Assembly: GCA_017631055.1 (NCBI GenBank) | Contig: JAGBTZ010000033.1 | Span: 43,050 to 107,049, forward strand | Direction of reading: 5' to 3' | Origin: Alistipes sp. | GTDB taxonomy: Bacteria > Bacteroidota > Bacteroidia > Bacteroidales > Rikenellaceae | DNA: 64,000 nucleotides | Shown: positions 16,984-26,015 of the stretch, one piece after another | How the letters are laid out: the number at the start of each line of letters is the position of its first letter | Numbering within the stretch: position 1 is the stretch's first letter | Notes under the pieces: generated by a model | What the model saw: only the letters and a program-made list of their open reading frames with translations | What the model was told of the DNA's origin: nothing | Databases searched by the model: none | Translations under genes and position numbers: made by a program

Positions 16984-17235
16984 TTAGAGTGCGTTAACGT
17001 GCAACTGAGCAGCGCTCTTAAGGTTTGCAGCCTTATTCTTGTGAATAATGTGCAACTTTGCGAGCTTGTCGAGCATTGCAGTTACCTTCGGGAGAAGTGC
17101 CTCTGCAGCGCTCTTCTCGTTAGTGTTACGCAGAGCCTTTACAGCGTTACGAGTGGTCTTGTGATAAAGACGGTTGTGTGCACGCTTTGTCACGGTCTGA
17201 CGAATTCTCTTCTTCGATGACTTGTGATTTGCCAT
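16984..17235 (-). CDS. rpsT: 30S ribosomal protein S20
   Basis: An 83-residue basic, helical protein that binds 16S rRNA early in 30S assembly. MANHKSSKKRIRQ is the classic S20 start, and the helical AKLHIIHKNKAANLKSAAQLHVNAL segment closes it. It is downstream of tRNA-Glu on the same strand, and may share its transcript since no separate TAnnTTTG box is seen in the 165-nt spacer. A terminator follows at 16926-16963. Confidence 0.97.
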   Translation of the reverse strand: MANHKSSKKRIRQTVTKRAHNRLYHKTTRNAVKALRNTNEKSAAEALLPKVTAMLDKLAKLHIIHKNKAANLKSAAQLHVNAL

Positions 17236-17399
17236 AGTTTTGTAAGTTTATTATTTTCTACTTTTTTATAGTTTCTACTCTTTGGGCTGTAACGTGCGCC
17301 CTCCCACTCTCCGTGAGTTCTTCCGACCTCAATGAACACCCCGTAGGTATTCTTAATAGTTTGTCCCGCTGTCAAACACCCCGAGGGTGTAAGTCATTG

Positions 17400-17471
17400 T
17401 AGCCCGTACGAGAGTCGAACTCGTCTTTCAAGAATGAAAATCTTGCGTCCTAGCCGATAGACGAACGGGCC
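17400..17471 (-). tRNA. tRNA-Glu (anticodon TTC)
   Basis: 72 nt. The anticodon arm CAAGA-TTTTCAT-TCTTG gives anticodon TTC. The T arm is ACGAG-TTCGACT-CTCGT. The acceptor stem is GGCCCGT/ACGGGCT with one terminal G-T wobble. CCA is not encoded. A consensus promoter lies 41 nt upstream. Confidence 0.93.
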
Positions 17472-17512
17472 GATACCACTATTGTAACTGATATTCGGTC
17501 ACTTTAGCGGGG

Positions 17513-17542
17513 CAAAGATAGTGTTTTTTTTTTAATCTGCAA
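17513..17542 (-). promoter_or_regulatory. Primary-sigma promoter of tRNA-Glu
   Basis: On the minus strand: TTG (17540-17542), a 19-nt spacer, and TATCTTTG (17513-17520). Confidence 0.7.
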
Positions 17543-17601
17543 TCACAACTACAAAATATATTGATTTTTAGCCCACCACTGCCCTACAATCAACAAAAAA
17601 A

Positions 17602-17623
17602 GGTTGTCCGTGAGTGGACAACC
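17602..17623 (-). terminator. Terminator of rpsU
   Basis: GGTTGTCC-GTGAGT-GGACAACC hairpin followed on the minus strand by seven T. It lies 26 nt after the rpsU stop. Confidence 0.85.
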
Positions 17624-17648
17624 TCAACTTTCATAAGCGGTAAATAAC

Positions 17649-17840
17649 CTACTCCTCGTCACGATACATGTGCTCAACGTAGATAGCGTGCTGCATACGC
17701 TCGCGCTTCTCGATCGAAGGCTTGGTGAAATACTGGCGACGACGCAACTCCTTGAGAACGCCTGTACGCTCATACTTACGCTTAAACTTCTTGAGGGCTC
17801 TTTCGATGTTCTCTCCCTCCTTTACGGGCATGATAATCAT
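17649..17840 (-). CDS. rpsU: 30S ribosomal protein S21
   Basis: A 63-residue basic protein of the 30S platform. MIIMPVKEGENIERALKKFKRK is the Bacteroidota-type S21 start, and the RRRQYFTKPSIEKRERMQ segment is conserved. The start at 17840 is preferred over the internal ATG at 17831 because the phylum's proteins begin MII-PVKEG. It is the last gene of the leftward block, with a terminator immediately after. Confidence 0.95.
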   Translation of the reverse strand: MIIMPVKEGENIERALKKFKRKYERTGVLKELRRRQYFTKPSIEKRERMQHAIYVEHMYRDEE

Positions 17841-17911
17841 AATTATTCGGTTTTAATTTGTTTCTAAAAATAAGTTAATTGAAATGTGGTTTTGCGTTAA
17901 AAAAGTCTGAT

Positions 17912-18985
17912 TTACTCTCCGTTGCGTGTAAATCGAAGATACGGACGCAGTTTTTCTGCCTCTTCGCGAGTGAATATCTTGTCGTCAATCATCTCTTCGA
18001 TCGTACTCCAACCTCCTTTCAATTGTCTTGTTTTAAGTAATTTGCGCAAAGCACGGTCACTGATATAGGGGTGAGCCGCCAATCTTTGCGAGCGTGCAAA
18101 GTTAATATCTATTTTTGAAATAATGCAACTATCGCAATAAATTTGTTGCAAAATTTTCTCAAAATTGCTCTCGGTGACAGATTTTAGCTCTGCCAACTGC
18201 TCCACAGCGACAAATCCGCCCAACTTTTGGCGATACTCCATAATCTCGACCACGCTCTTTGCACCTATGCCATACACGCTGCGCAGCGTTGCCGAATCGG
18301 CTCCATTGAGTTCGATTTTCTCTTCGGGCGAGGGCTCTGTTGCGCTCTCGGAGAAGATGATATACTTGGCAAGGGTATCACACTCCACCGAGGGGATAAC
18401 ATAGCACTCTCGCACCTCCTCGATATTACGCAGGCCACCACGCATATCGCGATATTTGATAAAGGCCGTAGCTCGGCGATGCGAGAAGCCTATAGTCCTC
18501 AGATAGGCAACCGTCACGGTGTCCAAACGAAAACGCTTGTAGTGAATAATCGTATCTTGTTTTGCAGGGTCGGCAGCCTCTGCGAATGGTTTTACCTCAA
18601 ATTCGGGAGCGATGGCGATATAGGGTTTCAGAGCCTGATATGCCGAATCGCTCACTCCATAGCATGCGGCGAACTCTTCCGGAATCGAGAATACCTTACC
18701 TCTCTTGCGATACTTCACAATACTCGCAGCAGTCGATTTCGACAATCCGAGCGCCACAAACTCCTCAAAGGTTGCAGTATTGGGGTCAAATCGGAAGGGT
18801 TTTATTACAATTTCACTCTCAACACCATTCTCGGCTTTCGTTCCCTCTGCCGACTCCGTTTCGCCACTCACGCTCTGCTCATCACCACCCCTCCTCTCGG
18901 CAAGAGTAGCCAACAGGGCCACCACTGCCAACAGCGGCAACAGAAAAATCAGACCTCGGCGGTTACTCTTCGAAAACAGTTCCAT
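17912..18985 (-). CDS. Helix-hairpin-helix protein (ComEA-like)
   Basis: A 357-residue protein with one N-terminal membrane anchor (RRGLIFLLPLLAVVALLATLA, written here in part as residues 9-27) and then several tandem helix-hairpin-helix modules. Examples are FDPNTATFEEFVALGLSKSTAASIVKY-type and LNGADSATLRSVYGIG segments. ComEA-type HhH domains bind DNA without sequence preference and act in DNA uptake across the periplasm. The large number of modules is typical of the Bacteroidota version. It is 40 nt downstream of ubiD on the same strand. A role in DNA uptake is family-based inference. Confidence 0.8.
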   Translation of the reverse strand: MELFSKSNRRGLIFLLPLLAVVALLATLAERRGGDEQSVSGETESAEGTKAENGVESEIVIKPFRFDPNTATFEEFVALGLSKSTAASIVKYRKRGKVFSIPEEFAACYGVSDSAYQALKPYIAIAPEFEVKPFAEAADPAKQDTIIHYKRFRLDTVTVAYLRTIGFSHRRATAFIKYRDMRGGLRNIEEVRECYVIPSVECDTLAKYIIFSESATEPSPEEKIELNGADSATLRSVYGIGAKSVVEIMEYRQKLGGFVAVEQLAELKSVTESNFEKILQQIYCDSCIISKIDINFARSQRLAAHPYISDRALRKLLKTRQLKGGWSTIEEMIDDKIFTREEAEKLRPYLRFTRNGE

Positions 18986-19025
18986 AGTCAGGGAGTTGAT
19001 AAATCGGTCGGCTCACTATCTCAGG

Positions 19026-20864
19026 CTACTCCCACTGCTCGCTCTCGGATAGCAGCAATTGGCGGTATCTCAACGAGGGTGAAGGCAAAAATTCGCCACA
19101 CCCATACTCCTCCCAACGAGAATCCACAAGGGCTATTGTTGCGGGCGAGGCGGTCACCACATTCGGGAAACGGGCGGGATTTCCCTCCACACCCGGGCGC
19201 TTACTACGAGCATCCAGGACCAAAGCCCTACCCACCTGTCGCACATCACGGCGAGGGTCGCTATTGGCAGCCCCGAGCCACACCAAATCTCCGGCAGGCA
19301 GTCCCTCGGCTCGTGAATCGAACACAACTACATAGTTGACCCTATCCAAGCCGTTTTTGCGCACAAAGGCCTCGACATCCGCCCCCTCCTCGGCAAAGAG
19401 CACAACTACGCCCCACGCCTCGACATAATCTGTAAGTATGGCCGTAACTCCCTCCGAGGGCTCGATATTTTCAGCCAGAGCATAAGGCTCAACCGACGAT
19501 TGGGGCTCTATATCGGTTGCATCGATAGCGAGTTTGCCACCATAGCCATTAGTTGCGGTTGCGTGATCGAGCACATCGTAGATACCCTCACTGCGAACGA
19601 TATTATTCGATGTATCGACCCTACGCAGCAGAGCCGCCAATGTCGCATTATCACGCACATCCACGCCCCCGGGCAGAGCAATCATATACTTATTGAACAT
19701 CATCTGGCCCGCTCCCCACAACGACTGCACCACCTTCGCACTCTGGCCCTGGTAGCGTTTACGCAGCGAGATGACCACAATGTTATGGGCCGTACCCTCA
19801 AAGGGCATAGTCATATCCTCGATTTCGGGCTGTATAGCCAGGCGTATCGGAGCCAAAAATATCTTCTCGCTCGCCTTGCCTATGTAGGCATCCTCCTGAG
19901 GCGGAATGCCGACCAACGTAGCCGGGTAGACCGCATCGTGGCGATGGGTAATGGCCGTAATATGGAATTTGGGATAGAGGTCGGTCAGCGAGTAGAAGCC
20001 CGTGTGGTCACCGAAAGGACCCTCCACCACCTTCTCCTCCGCAGGGTCGACATAACCCTCAATCACAAAGTCGCAATCCTCCGGAATCCAGACATCATTG
20101 GTCAGTGATTTGACCAACCTCACCGGCTTTCTGCGCAGAAATCCCGCCAGCAGATACTCGTCCATATTGTCGGGCATCGGAGCCGTAGCGCTGAAGATGT
20201 AGGCGGGGTCACCGCCAAGCGTAACGGTCACGGGCATCTTGCGCCCCTGAGCCTTATAGCCCTCGTAGTGGCGAGCGCCGGTCTTGTGGATATGCCAATG
20301 CATACCGGTCGTCTTGCCGTCAAATACCTGCATACGGTACATACCGACATTGCGCACACCGGTCTCGGGGTCGAGCGTACCCACCATCGGCAACGTAACG
20401 AAACGACCTCCGTCCGAGGGCCAACACTTCAGCACCGGGAGTCGGTTAATATCGGCATCCTCGCCCATCAGCACCACCTGCTGACACGCTCCACGTCCCT
20501 TCACTCGCTTTGGGAACCACTTGGCTGCATCGGCAAGCAGAGGCAACACCCTCATCTTCTCGAGCAATGAGCCTTTGGGCGAGAGCACGCCCTTAAGCAT
20601 TGCATCTATGCGCTGAGGCAGTTCGTCGAGCGACTCCACACCCAATGCAAGGGCAATTCTTCGCTCCGAGCCCATCATATTGGTCAGCACCGGAAAGCCA
20701 CTATCGGTGTGCTCGAAGAGCAGCGCTTTACCACCACCCTCCGCCTTCGAAAAGCGGTCGGTAATCTCGGCAATCTCCTCAACAGAAGATACGGGAGTGC
20801 CGATGCGAACCAACTCACCGGCACTCTCCAATCTCGTTATATAGTCAGCTAACGACTTGTACAT
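19026..20864 (-). CDS. ubiD: UbiD-family decarboxylase, probable menaquinone biosynthesis decarboxylase
   Basis: A 612-residue prenylated-FMN-dependent decarboxylase. The central region carries the UbiD hallmarks: GDHTGFYSLTDLYPKFHITAI, the VGIPPQEDAYIGKASE segment, and LWGAGQMMFNKYMIAL further on. Length and the extended C-terminal part resemble the Bacteroidota enzymes annotated for menaquinone synthesis, rather than the shorter E. coli UbiD. Its cofactor would come from the ubiX product at 6155-6718. It starts 12 nt after the OPA transporter, within a GH2-transporter-ubiD-HhH leftward string, a grouping with no obvious shared pathway. Confidence 0.9.
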   Translation of the reverse strand: MYKSLADYITRLESAGELVRIGTPVSSVEEIAEITDRFSKAEGGGKALLFEHTDSGFPVLTNMMGSERRIALALGVESLDELPQRIDAMLKGVLSPKGSLLEKMRVLPLLADAAKWFPKRVKGRGACQQVVLMGEDADINRLPVLKCWPSDGGRFVTLPMVGTLDPETGVRNVGMYRMQVFDGKTTGMHWHIHKTGARHYEGYKAQGRKMPVTVTLGGDPAYIFSATAPMPDNMDEYLLAGFLRRKPVRLVKSLTNDVWIPEDCDFVIEGYVDPAEEKVVEGPFGDHTGFYSLTDLYPKFHITAITHRHDAVYPATLVGIPPQEDAYIGKASEKIFLAPIRLAIQPEIEDMTMPFEGTAHNIVVISLRKRYQGQSAKVVQSLWGAGQMMFNKYMIALPGGVDVRDNATLAALLRRVDTSNNIVRSEGIYDVLDHATATNGYGGKLAIDATDIEPQSSVEPYALAENIEPSEGVTAILTDYVEAWGVVVLFAEEGADVEAFVRKNGLDRVNYVVVFDSRAEGLPAGDLVWLGAANSDPRRDVRQVGRALVLDARSKRPGVEGNPARFPNVVTASPATIALVDSRWEEYGCGEFLPSPSLRYRQLLLSESEQWE

Positions 20865-20876
20865 TAACTATTTTGA

Positions 20877-22316
20877 TTATTTATTATCTGCAGCTGCTGC
20901 AATACGATCTTCCAACATCTTCTTCTCCTTGCCCATAGCCACGAAGCATATCACGGCAGCAATGATACTGGTTGCGAAGAAGCACTCAAAGGTAAAGTTC
21001 CAACCGAGCGAGCTCTCGGCAACATAACCGAAGGCAATCTTCGAGAGGATAGCGTCACCTACCAAATATCCCAACAGGCCCATAAATCCGGCTGCTGTTC
21101 CTGCAGCATTCTTCGGCACAATCGAGATTGCCTGAATCGAAATCATCGCCACAGGGCCATAGATAGCAGCGCCAATGAGAGCCAACGAGACATAAACCAC
21201 ATACTTAACATCGACTGCCAACATCTGGGCAATAGGCATCGCCTGCCAATAAGCCACAACTCCAACAGCAACGAGCAACATATAGATTACGTTCACCGGA
21301 GCGCAACGACCCTTGAAATACTTCGACGAGAGCCAACCACACAGCAACGTACCCACGATACCGGCATACTCACGCACGGTGTAGGCCAACGAGCTATCGA
21401 GCTTCGACATTCCGAGCTCGTCCTGCAGATAGATTGGCGACCAGTCGGCAATACCGTAACGGATAAAGTAGACAAAGATATTAGCAAAACCGATAAGCCA
21501 CAATGTAGGATTCTTCAGGATATAGTCCACAAAGAGGGTCTTGAACGGAATCTTGGTCTCCTCGCCCTTCTTGGCCTTAGCGCCCGAGTAGTCGTTACGA
21601 TACTTCTCGATTGCGGGCAGACCGCACGACTCGGGAGTATCGCGGATAAACCACCAGCACATCGCTGCAAACAACATCGCCACCAGAGCCGGCGCTACGA
21701 ATGCTGCACGCCAAGTCTGCTCGATACCCATACCGGCAAAGATAGCCACACCTGCCGGAATGATAAATCCGAGTGAGCCGTTACCGATATTGTGCGCTGT
21801 ATTCCAAATAGACATCTTGAACGAACGCTCGTTGGTCGAGAACCAGTGCGACATCACACGGCCACACGGAGGCCAACCCATACCCGACAACCATCCGGCC
21901 AGAGCCATAAATACAAACATAATGCCGACCGTTACCGAGTAGTTGCCATTAACACCCACCGGATAGGGAACAACACCCGCCAAAATCATCACCAATGACG
22001 AGAGTATCAAACCGATAGTCATAAACTTACGAGCATCCGAGCGGTCCGAAAGGCTACCCATCAAAAACTTACTTACGGCGTATGCGATGGGGATACCCGC
22101 CATTGCGATACCGGCTCCCGACTTGTCGATAAGGTTATCCTCAATCATTCCGCTGGTCGCAAACGACAGATTCTTGCGCACCAGATAGTAGGCAGCGTAG
22201 CCAAAATAGATACCCAAGAAGACCTTCAGGCGCATCGCCTTGTACTCCTTGTCAATTTTTTCTGCCGGCAACTCCGGCTTGTGTGCCGGCGGTGCCATAA
22301 AATCCCAAAATGCCAT
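20877..22316 (-). CDS. OPA-family major facilitator (glycerol-3-phosphate or sugar-phosphate antiporter type)
   Basis: A 479-residue inner-membrane MFS carrier. The N-terminus (KVFLGIYFGYAAYYLVRKNLSFA) is the GlpT/UhpT signature, followed by GSLSDRSDARKFM (the loop 2-3 motif) and WLSGMGWPPCGRVMSHWFS, the conserved OPA family signature. Twelve membrane segments are expected. Such proteins exchange organic phosphates for inorganic phosphate. The gene lies 24 nt after GH2, so a hexose or hexuronate ester may be the substrate, but this is inference. Confidence 0.88.
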   Translation of the reverse strand: MAFWDFMAPPAHKPELPAEKIDKEYKAMRLKVFLGIYFGYAAYYLVRKNLSFATSGMIEDNLIDKSGAGIAMAGIPIAYAVSKFLMGSLSDRSDARKFMTIGLILSSLVMILAGVVPYPVGVNGNYSVTVGIMFVFMALAGWLSGMGWPPCGRVMSHWFSTNERSFKMSIWNTAHNIGNGSLGFIIPAGVAIFAGMGIEQTWRAAFVAPALVAMLFAAMCWWFIRDTPESCGLPAIEKYRNDYSGAKAKKGEETKIPFKTLFVDYILKNPTLWLIGFANIFVYFIRYGIADWSPIYLQDELGMSKLDSSLAYTVREYAGIVGTLLCGWLSSKYFKGRCAPVNVIYMLLVAVGVVAYWQAMPIAQMLAVDVKYVVYVSLALIGAAIYGPVAMISIQAISIVPKNAAGTAAGFMGLLGYLVGDAILSKIAFGYVAESSLGWNFTFECFFATSIIAAVICFVAMGKEKKMLEDRIAAAADNK

Positions 22317-22340
22317 TTTTGTCTAATATATTTGTTAATG

Positions 22341-24236
22341 TTATTTCTGCTTATTCTTACACTCGGGAGTCTTACCAAAGATTGCTCTTAGGCGAGCCGA
22401 GTCGTACTTAGGCTTACGGTTGTAGAAGAATATTCCGTTCTCCTCCTGCTCCACGTCAGTAAGTTGGGTGTAGCAATAACCCCAAACGTGCTCACTCAAC
22501 GAGAGCAGAGCATCAACCTGACCCTCCAGACGCTTATAGAAATCCTCCTTGGTCACAGCCGAGTTACCATAGCCCCACGAACTCTTGCGCTCCTTGACAT
22601 TCTCATCCTCGGTCGGGGTCGCCTCCAGACACTTAATGCCGCCAAACTCATCGAGCAGGTAGGGCTTGCCTCCCTTATAGGTCTCGACAACAAGCGGATA
22701 TTTCTTCGCTGCATCGCCCGTATCGGCATTTGCGCTATGATGCTTAACACCCTTCAGACGCGGAACATTGTTGTGGAACGCACCGGTTTCGGGGTTATAT
22801 GTCGTAACCTTAAGTTTGGCGGGATCCTGCTCGTAGTTGTGCATACAGCAGATATCGTAGTGCTTGGTCAGCGTACCGCCACTCATCGTATTTACGGGAC
22901 GTGTCGGGTCGAGAGCGTGGGTGAGCTTATAGGTATCCTCCATAAATCGAGGGTACTGCACATTGTCGGGATACCACGTTTCGTTGAAGGGTGTCCATGT
23001 CACAATTGCCGGGTGGTTGCGGTCGCGAACAACAATGGTCTCCCACTCGGGCAAAAAGTTGCGAGCCGCCAGAGCCGAGTACTCGCCCATACCCCAACTT
23101 GCATACTCGCCCCAAACCAGATAACCGAGGCGGTCAGCCCAATAGAGGAAGCGCTCTTCGAATACTTTCTGGTGCAGACGTGCTCCGTTGAAGCCCACCT
23201 CCATCGACATCTCAATATCGTGGCGCAGTGCCTCATCGCTCGGTGCAGTCCAGATACCATCGGGATAAAATCCCTGATCGAGCACCAGACGCTGATAGTA
23301 GGGCTTATTGTTGAGATAGACCTTATTGCCGTCAGTATGCACCTTGCGCATACCGAGGTAAGATTTGATGCAGTCGAGCACCTTTCCATCCTTATCGCAG
23401 ATAACATACTCCACATCGTAGAGTTTGGGGTTCTCGGGCGACCAGCACTCATACTTCTTCATCGGCACTACGATAGGCATACCCTCCACCTGAGGCAGAC
23501 TCTTCTTCGCAATCACCTTATCGCCATCCTTAATGTTGATAGTCAGTGTATTCGAAGCCGTAGTATTGTAGTAACGAGGGGTGAAGATAACGTGATGTTG
23601 GTCGATATCGGTGATTACCTGCACATAATCGAGCGAGTAGTCGTTGGTTGCCTCCAACCATACCGTCTGCCAAATACCCGTGGTACGGGTATAGACACAA
23701 CCATACGAGTAGTGGCGCAACGACTGCTTGCCGGCGCCCTGCGTTTTGCTGCGCAGATAACTATTGGCACGCACTACCAAATCATGGCTCTTACCATCGG
23801 CCAAGTGCTCCGTAACATCGAATGCGAAGGGCGAGGAGCCTCCGAAGTGGCGACCCACGAACTTGCCGTCGATATAGATCTCCGACTCATAATACACGGC
23901 TCCGAAGTGAAGCATAATCTTCTTTTCGGACCAAGTAGCCGGAGCCTGAATTGTACGGTGATACCAGATACCGGTAATGAAATCCTTATGCTCCACACCC
24001 GAGAGTTTGCTTTCGGGACAGAAGGGAACGGTAATCTTATCGGCAAAGCCGTTGCTGTTAAAGAGTTTACGCTCGAAACCCGTATCCACAAAGTCAAACT
24101 CGTAGGTCCACTCTCCGTTGAGGTTTACCCACTGACTACGCTCAAACTGAGGGCGAGGATACTCAGGGCGCGGTTGCGCTGCAAACACGTTCGCGGTCAC
24201 AAACAACGCAATCGCAAAAAGTAAAAATCTCTTCAT
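22341..24236 (-). CDS. Exported glycoside hydrolase family 2 enzyme
   Basis: A 631-residue retaining glycosidase (beta-galactosidase / beta-glucuronidase / beta-mannosidase superfamily). A signal peptide (MKRFLLFAIALFVTANVFA) indicates export. Domains in order are a jelly-roll sugar-binding domain (to about 220), an Ig-like domain, and the TIM barrel. The acid/base is Glu 419 in the FNE motif and the nucleophile Glu 530 in LLDEFGG, both present. There is no C-terminal extension, so it is shorter than the 1,000-residue beta-galactosidases. The -7 box is at 24265-24272. Substrate not determinable. Confidence 0.9.
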   Translation of the reverse strand: MKRFLLFAIALFVTANVFAAQPRPEYPRPQFERSQWVNLNGEWTYEFDFVDTGFERKLFNSNGFADKITVPFCPESKLSGVEHKDFITGIWYHRTIQAPATWSEKKIMLHFGAVYYESEIYIDGKFVGRHFGGSSPFAFDVTEHLADGKSHDLVVRANSYLRSKTQGAGKQSLRHYSYGCVYTRTTGIWQTVWLEATNDYSLDYVQVITDIDQHHVIFTPRYYNTTASNTLTINIKDGDKVIAKKSLPQVEGMPIVVPMKKYECWSPENPKLYDVEYVICDKDGKVLDCIKSYLGMRKVHTDGNKVYLNNKPYYQRLVLDQGFYPDGIWTAPSDEALRHDIEMSMEVGFNGARLHQKVFEERFLYWADRLGYLVWGEYASWGMGEYSALAARNFLPEWETIVVRDRNHPAIVTWTPFNETWYPDNVQYPRFMEDTYKLTHALDPTRPVNTMSGGTLTKHYDICCMHNYEQDPAKLKVTTYNPETGAFHNNVPRLKGVKHHSANADTGDAAKKYPLVVETYKGGKPYLLDEFGGIKCLEATPTEDENVKERKSSWGYGNSAVTKEDFYKRLEGQVDALLSLSEHVWGYCYTQLTDVEQEENGIFFYNRKPKYDSARLRAIFGKTPECKNKQK

Positions 24237-24264
24237 AGCATTAAGGTTTTATTCAGTTAGAGTT

Positions 24265-24272
24265 CAAAGGTA
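24265..24272 (-). promoter_or_regulatory. -7 box for GH2
   Basis: TACCTTTG on the minus strand, 28 nt upstream of the GH2 start and between the pldA terminator and the gene. Confidence 0.5.
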
Positions 24273-24293
24273 GTAATTATTTCTCAAAAAGAG

Positions 24294-24324
24294 AAAAGAG
24301 CGACCCTCAAAAAGTCACTCTTTT
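24294..24324 (-). terminator. Terminator of pldA
   Basis: Stem AAAAGAGCGAC (24294-24304) with GTCACTCTTTT (24314-24324), one mismatch, T-rich on exit leftward. It separates pldA from GH2. Confidence 0.7.
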
Positions 24325-24348
24325 TCGCCTACTGCCGCTCTTCGCCCC

Positions 24349-25146
24349 TTAGTAGAGGTTTAATCTCTTATTCGACAGAGAGATACCTATGCGAATCTTA
24401 CTCGAACGGCGATTGTAGTCAATCATCGTTTCGCCATAGCCGTAGCAATACTGCACAAAGAGGCAGGGCAACCAGTCGCTTCGCTTGGACATACACCACG
24501 AAGCCTCAACCTGCACATTATATTTGGCAAAGGTCACGGTCGGATTTACAAGCGCAGTGACCGAAAAACGCTCATTGAGGGTGTGGAACGTACCCCACAA
24601 CTGCATAACGCCCCGATAGCGGAAATAGTTGTGGATATTTTCGTAGTCGTAGTAGCCATACCACGCCCTCGCACCAAACTTCCAACGCTGCAAAGGCTCA
24701 TACAGACACGCTGCGGTCGCATAGTTGAATGAGCGCGAAAGGTCGCCATTCAACCCGTTCGATTCGTGCTCGATACCAAAGAGCATCCTCACCTGAGGAT
24801 TGATACGCCAAGCCACCCAAAAACCGGGGTTATAAGCCGTCTCGCGGAATGGGCACGACTCCTGATAGATATCCCAAATGCTGCGCTGCGAGTAGGTTGC
24901 CAAGAAGTCGACCTTGCCCCGAATGCTCCACAAGCGCAGAGCCATACTCAGTTGAAACTTCACATCCGAGGTGTATTGCGACACAGGCTTATTGGTCGCA
25001 AATCCGGTCGCAATGTAGCTCTGTTTCCACAATCCGAGCACGGGATATTCGCTTTGAGGCTTCACTCTCTCTCCGTCAGCACCCTTAGCCTCCACCGATA
25101 ATAGGCAGAGGAGCGCACAGAGAAGTGTCAAAACTCGCTTCATCAT
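24349..25146 (-). CDS. pldA: Outer-membrane phospholipase A (OMPLA)
   Basis: A 265-residue outer-membrane barrel that cleaves phospholipids in the outer leaflet when the membrane is disturbed. The signal peptide ends near residue 21. The catalytic triad is visible: His 127 and Ser 129 in EHESNG, and Asn 141 in SRSFNY, the same spacing as in E. coli OMPLA. The conserved aromatic, Pro and Glu residues around QESCPFRETAYNPGF also match. It begins 15 nt after tyrA and so probably belongs to the aromatic operon transcript, which is odd in function; a terminator follows. A second Met two codons in is an alternative start. Confidence 0.88.
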   Translation of the reverse strand: MMKRVLTLLCALLCLLSVEAKGADGERVKPQSEYPVLGLWKQSYIATGFATNKPVSQYTSDVKFQLSMALRLWSIRGKVDFLATYSQRSIWDIYQESCPFRETAYNPGFWVAWRINPQVRMLFGIEHESNGLNGDLSRSFNYATAACLYEPLQRWKFGARAWYGYYDYENIHNYFRYRGVMQLWGTFHTLNERFSVTALVNPTVTFAKYNVQVEASWCMSKRSDWLPCLFVQYCYGYGETMIDYNRRSSKIRIGISLSNKRLNLY

Positions 25147-25161
25147 ACAAAACCGTGAAAT

Positions 25162-26007
25162 TTAGTCTATTATTCGCTGTATCGAGTTGGCACGATGCAT
25201 CGCAGCATTCAGTCCCTCAACATCATCCGTCTCAATCATCTTACGCAGAATTTGCAGTTGGTGGATATGCTCACGCAGAACATCCAACACGTTATATTTG
25301 TTCTTAAGGAAAATCGGAGTCCAAGTAGTAGCCGAGGATTTAGCCAAACGCACCGTGCTCTCGAAACCTCCACCCGCCAAATCGAAGATATGCTGCTCCT
25401 CACGCTCCTTCTCCAAAACGGTCAAAGCCAAAGCAAATGAGGTGATATGTGAAATGTGTGACACATACGCAGCATGCAGATCGTGCTCCTCGCCACTCGA
25501 CATCGCAATTCGTTGCATACCAATCCTGTCGTAGATACCCTCGACAACCTCGAGCGCATCCTCGGCCGAACGCTCACGTTCGAGGATTACTGCCGTGCGA
25601 CCGGCAAAGGCATCCTCACGAGCCGCAGCAGGGCCGCTGTACTCCGTACCCCACATCGGGTGCGTAGCCACAAAGCGAGCACGGCGAGGGTGTTGCGACA
25701 CTGCATCGCACAACTCCTCCTTAATCGAGCCCATATCCATCACCGTTTGGTGGTCACCTACCCTATTGAGCACCTTCACCGCCAACAACGGCAACGCATC
25801 CACCGGCACTGCCAACACAATAAGGTCTGCCACAGCCATACCCTCTTCGAGCGAAACGATTCTATCGACCAGACCTCGTTGCAGAGCCTGCTCAGCGTGG
25901 CAAGGCGACTGCTCAACACCCAAAATTTCATCGGCTATACCATGCTTACGCAACACCAGTGCAAACGAGCCACCGATAAGTCCGACACCAACAATCAATA
26001 CCTTCAT
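25162..26007 (-). CDS. tyrA: Prephenate dehydrogenase
   Basis: Oxidatively decarboxylates prephenate to 4-hydroxyphenylpyruvate in tyrosine synthesis. It has 281 residues. The N-terminal NAD-binding motif is VGVGLIGGSFAL, followed by ATHPMWGTEYSGP (the conserved HPM motif with catalytic His) and a helical C-terminal dimerisation domain. It follows the DAHP synthase/chorismate mutase gene by 8 nt, as the fourth gene of the pheA-aminotransferase-aroF/CM-tyrA operon. Confidence 0.93.
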   Translation of the reverse strand: MKVLIVGVGLIGGSFALVLRKHGIADEILGVEQSPCHAEQALQRGLVDRIVSLEEGMAVADLIVLAVPVDALPLLAVKVLNRVGDHQTVMDMGSIKEELCDAVSQHPRRARFVATHPMWGTEYSGPAAAREDAFAGRTAVILERERSAEDALEVVEGIYDRIGMQRIAMSSGEEHDLHAAYVSHISHITSFALALTVLEKEREEQHIFDLAGGGFESTVRLAKSSATTWTPIFLKNKYNVLDVLREHIHQLQILRKMIETDDVEGLNAAMHRANSIQRIID

Positions 26008-26015
26008 AGCCCAAT

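Noticed and set aside
22464-24224. A 586-codon plus-strand open frame opposite GH2
   Set aside because: A shadow of GH2, whose catalytic residues are in place on the other strand.
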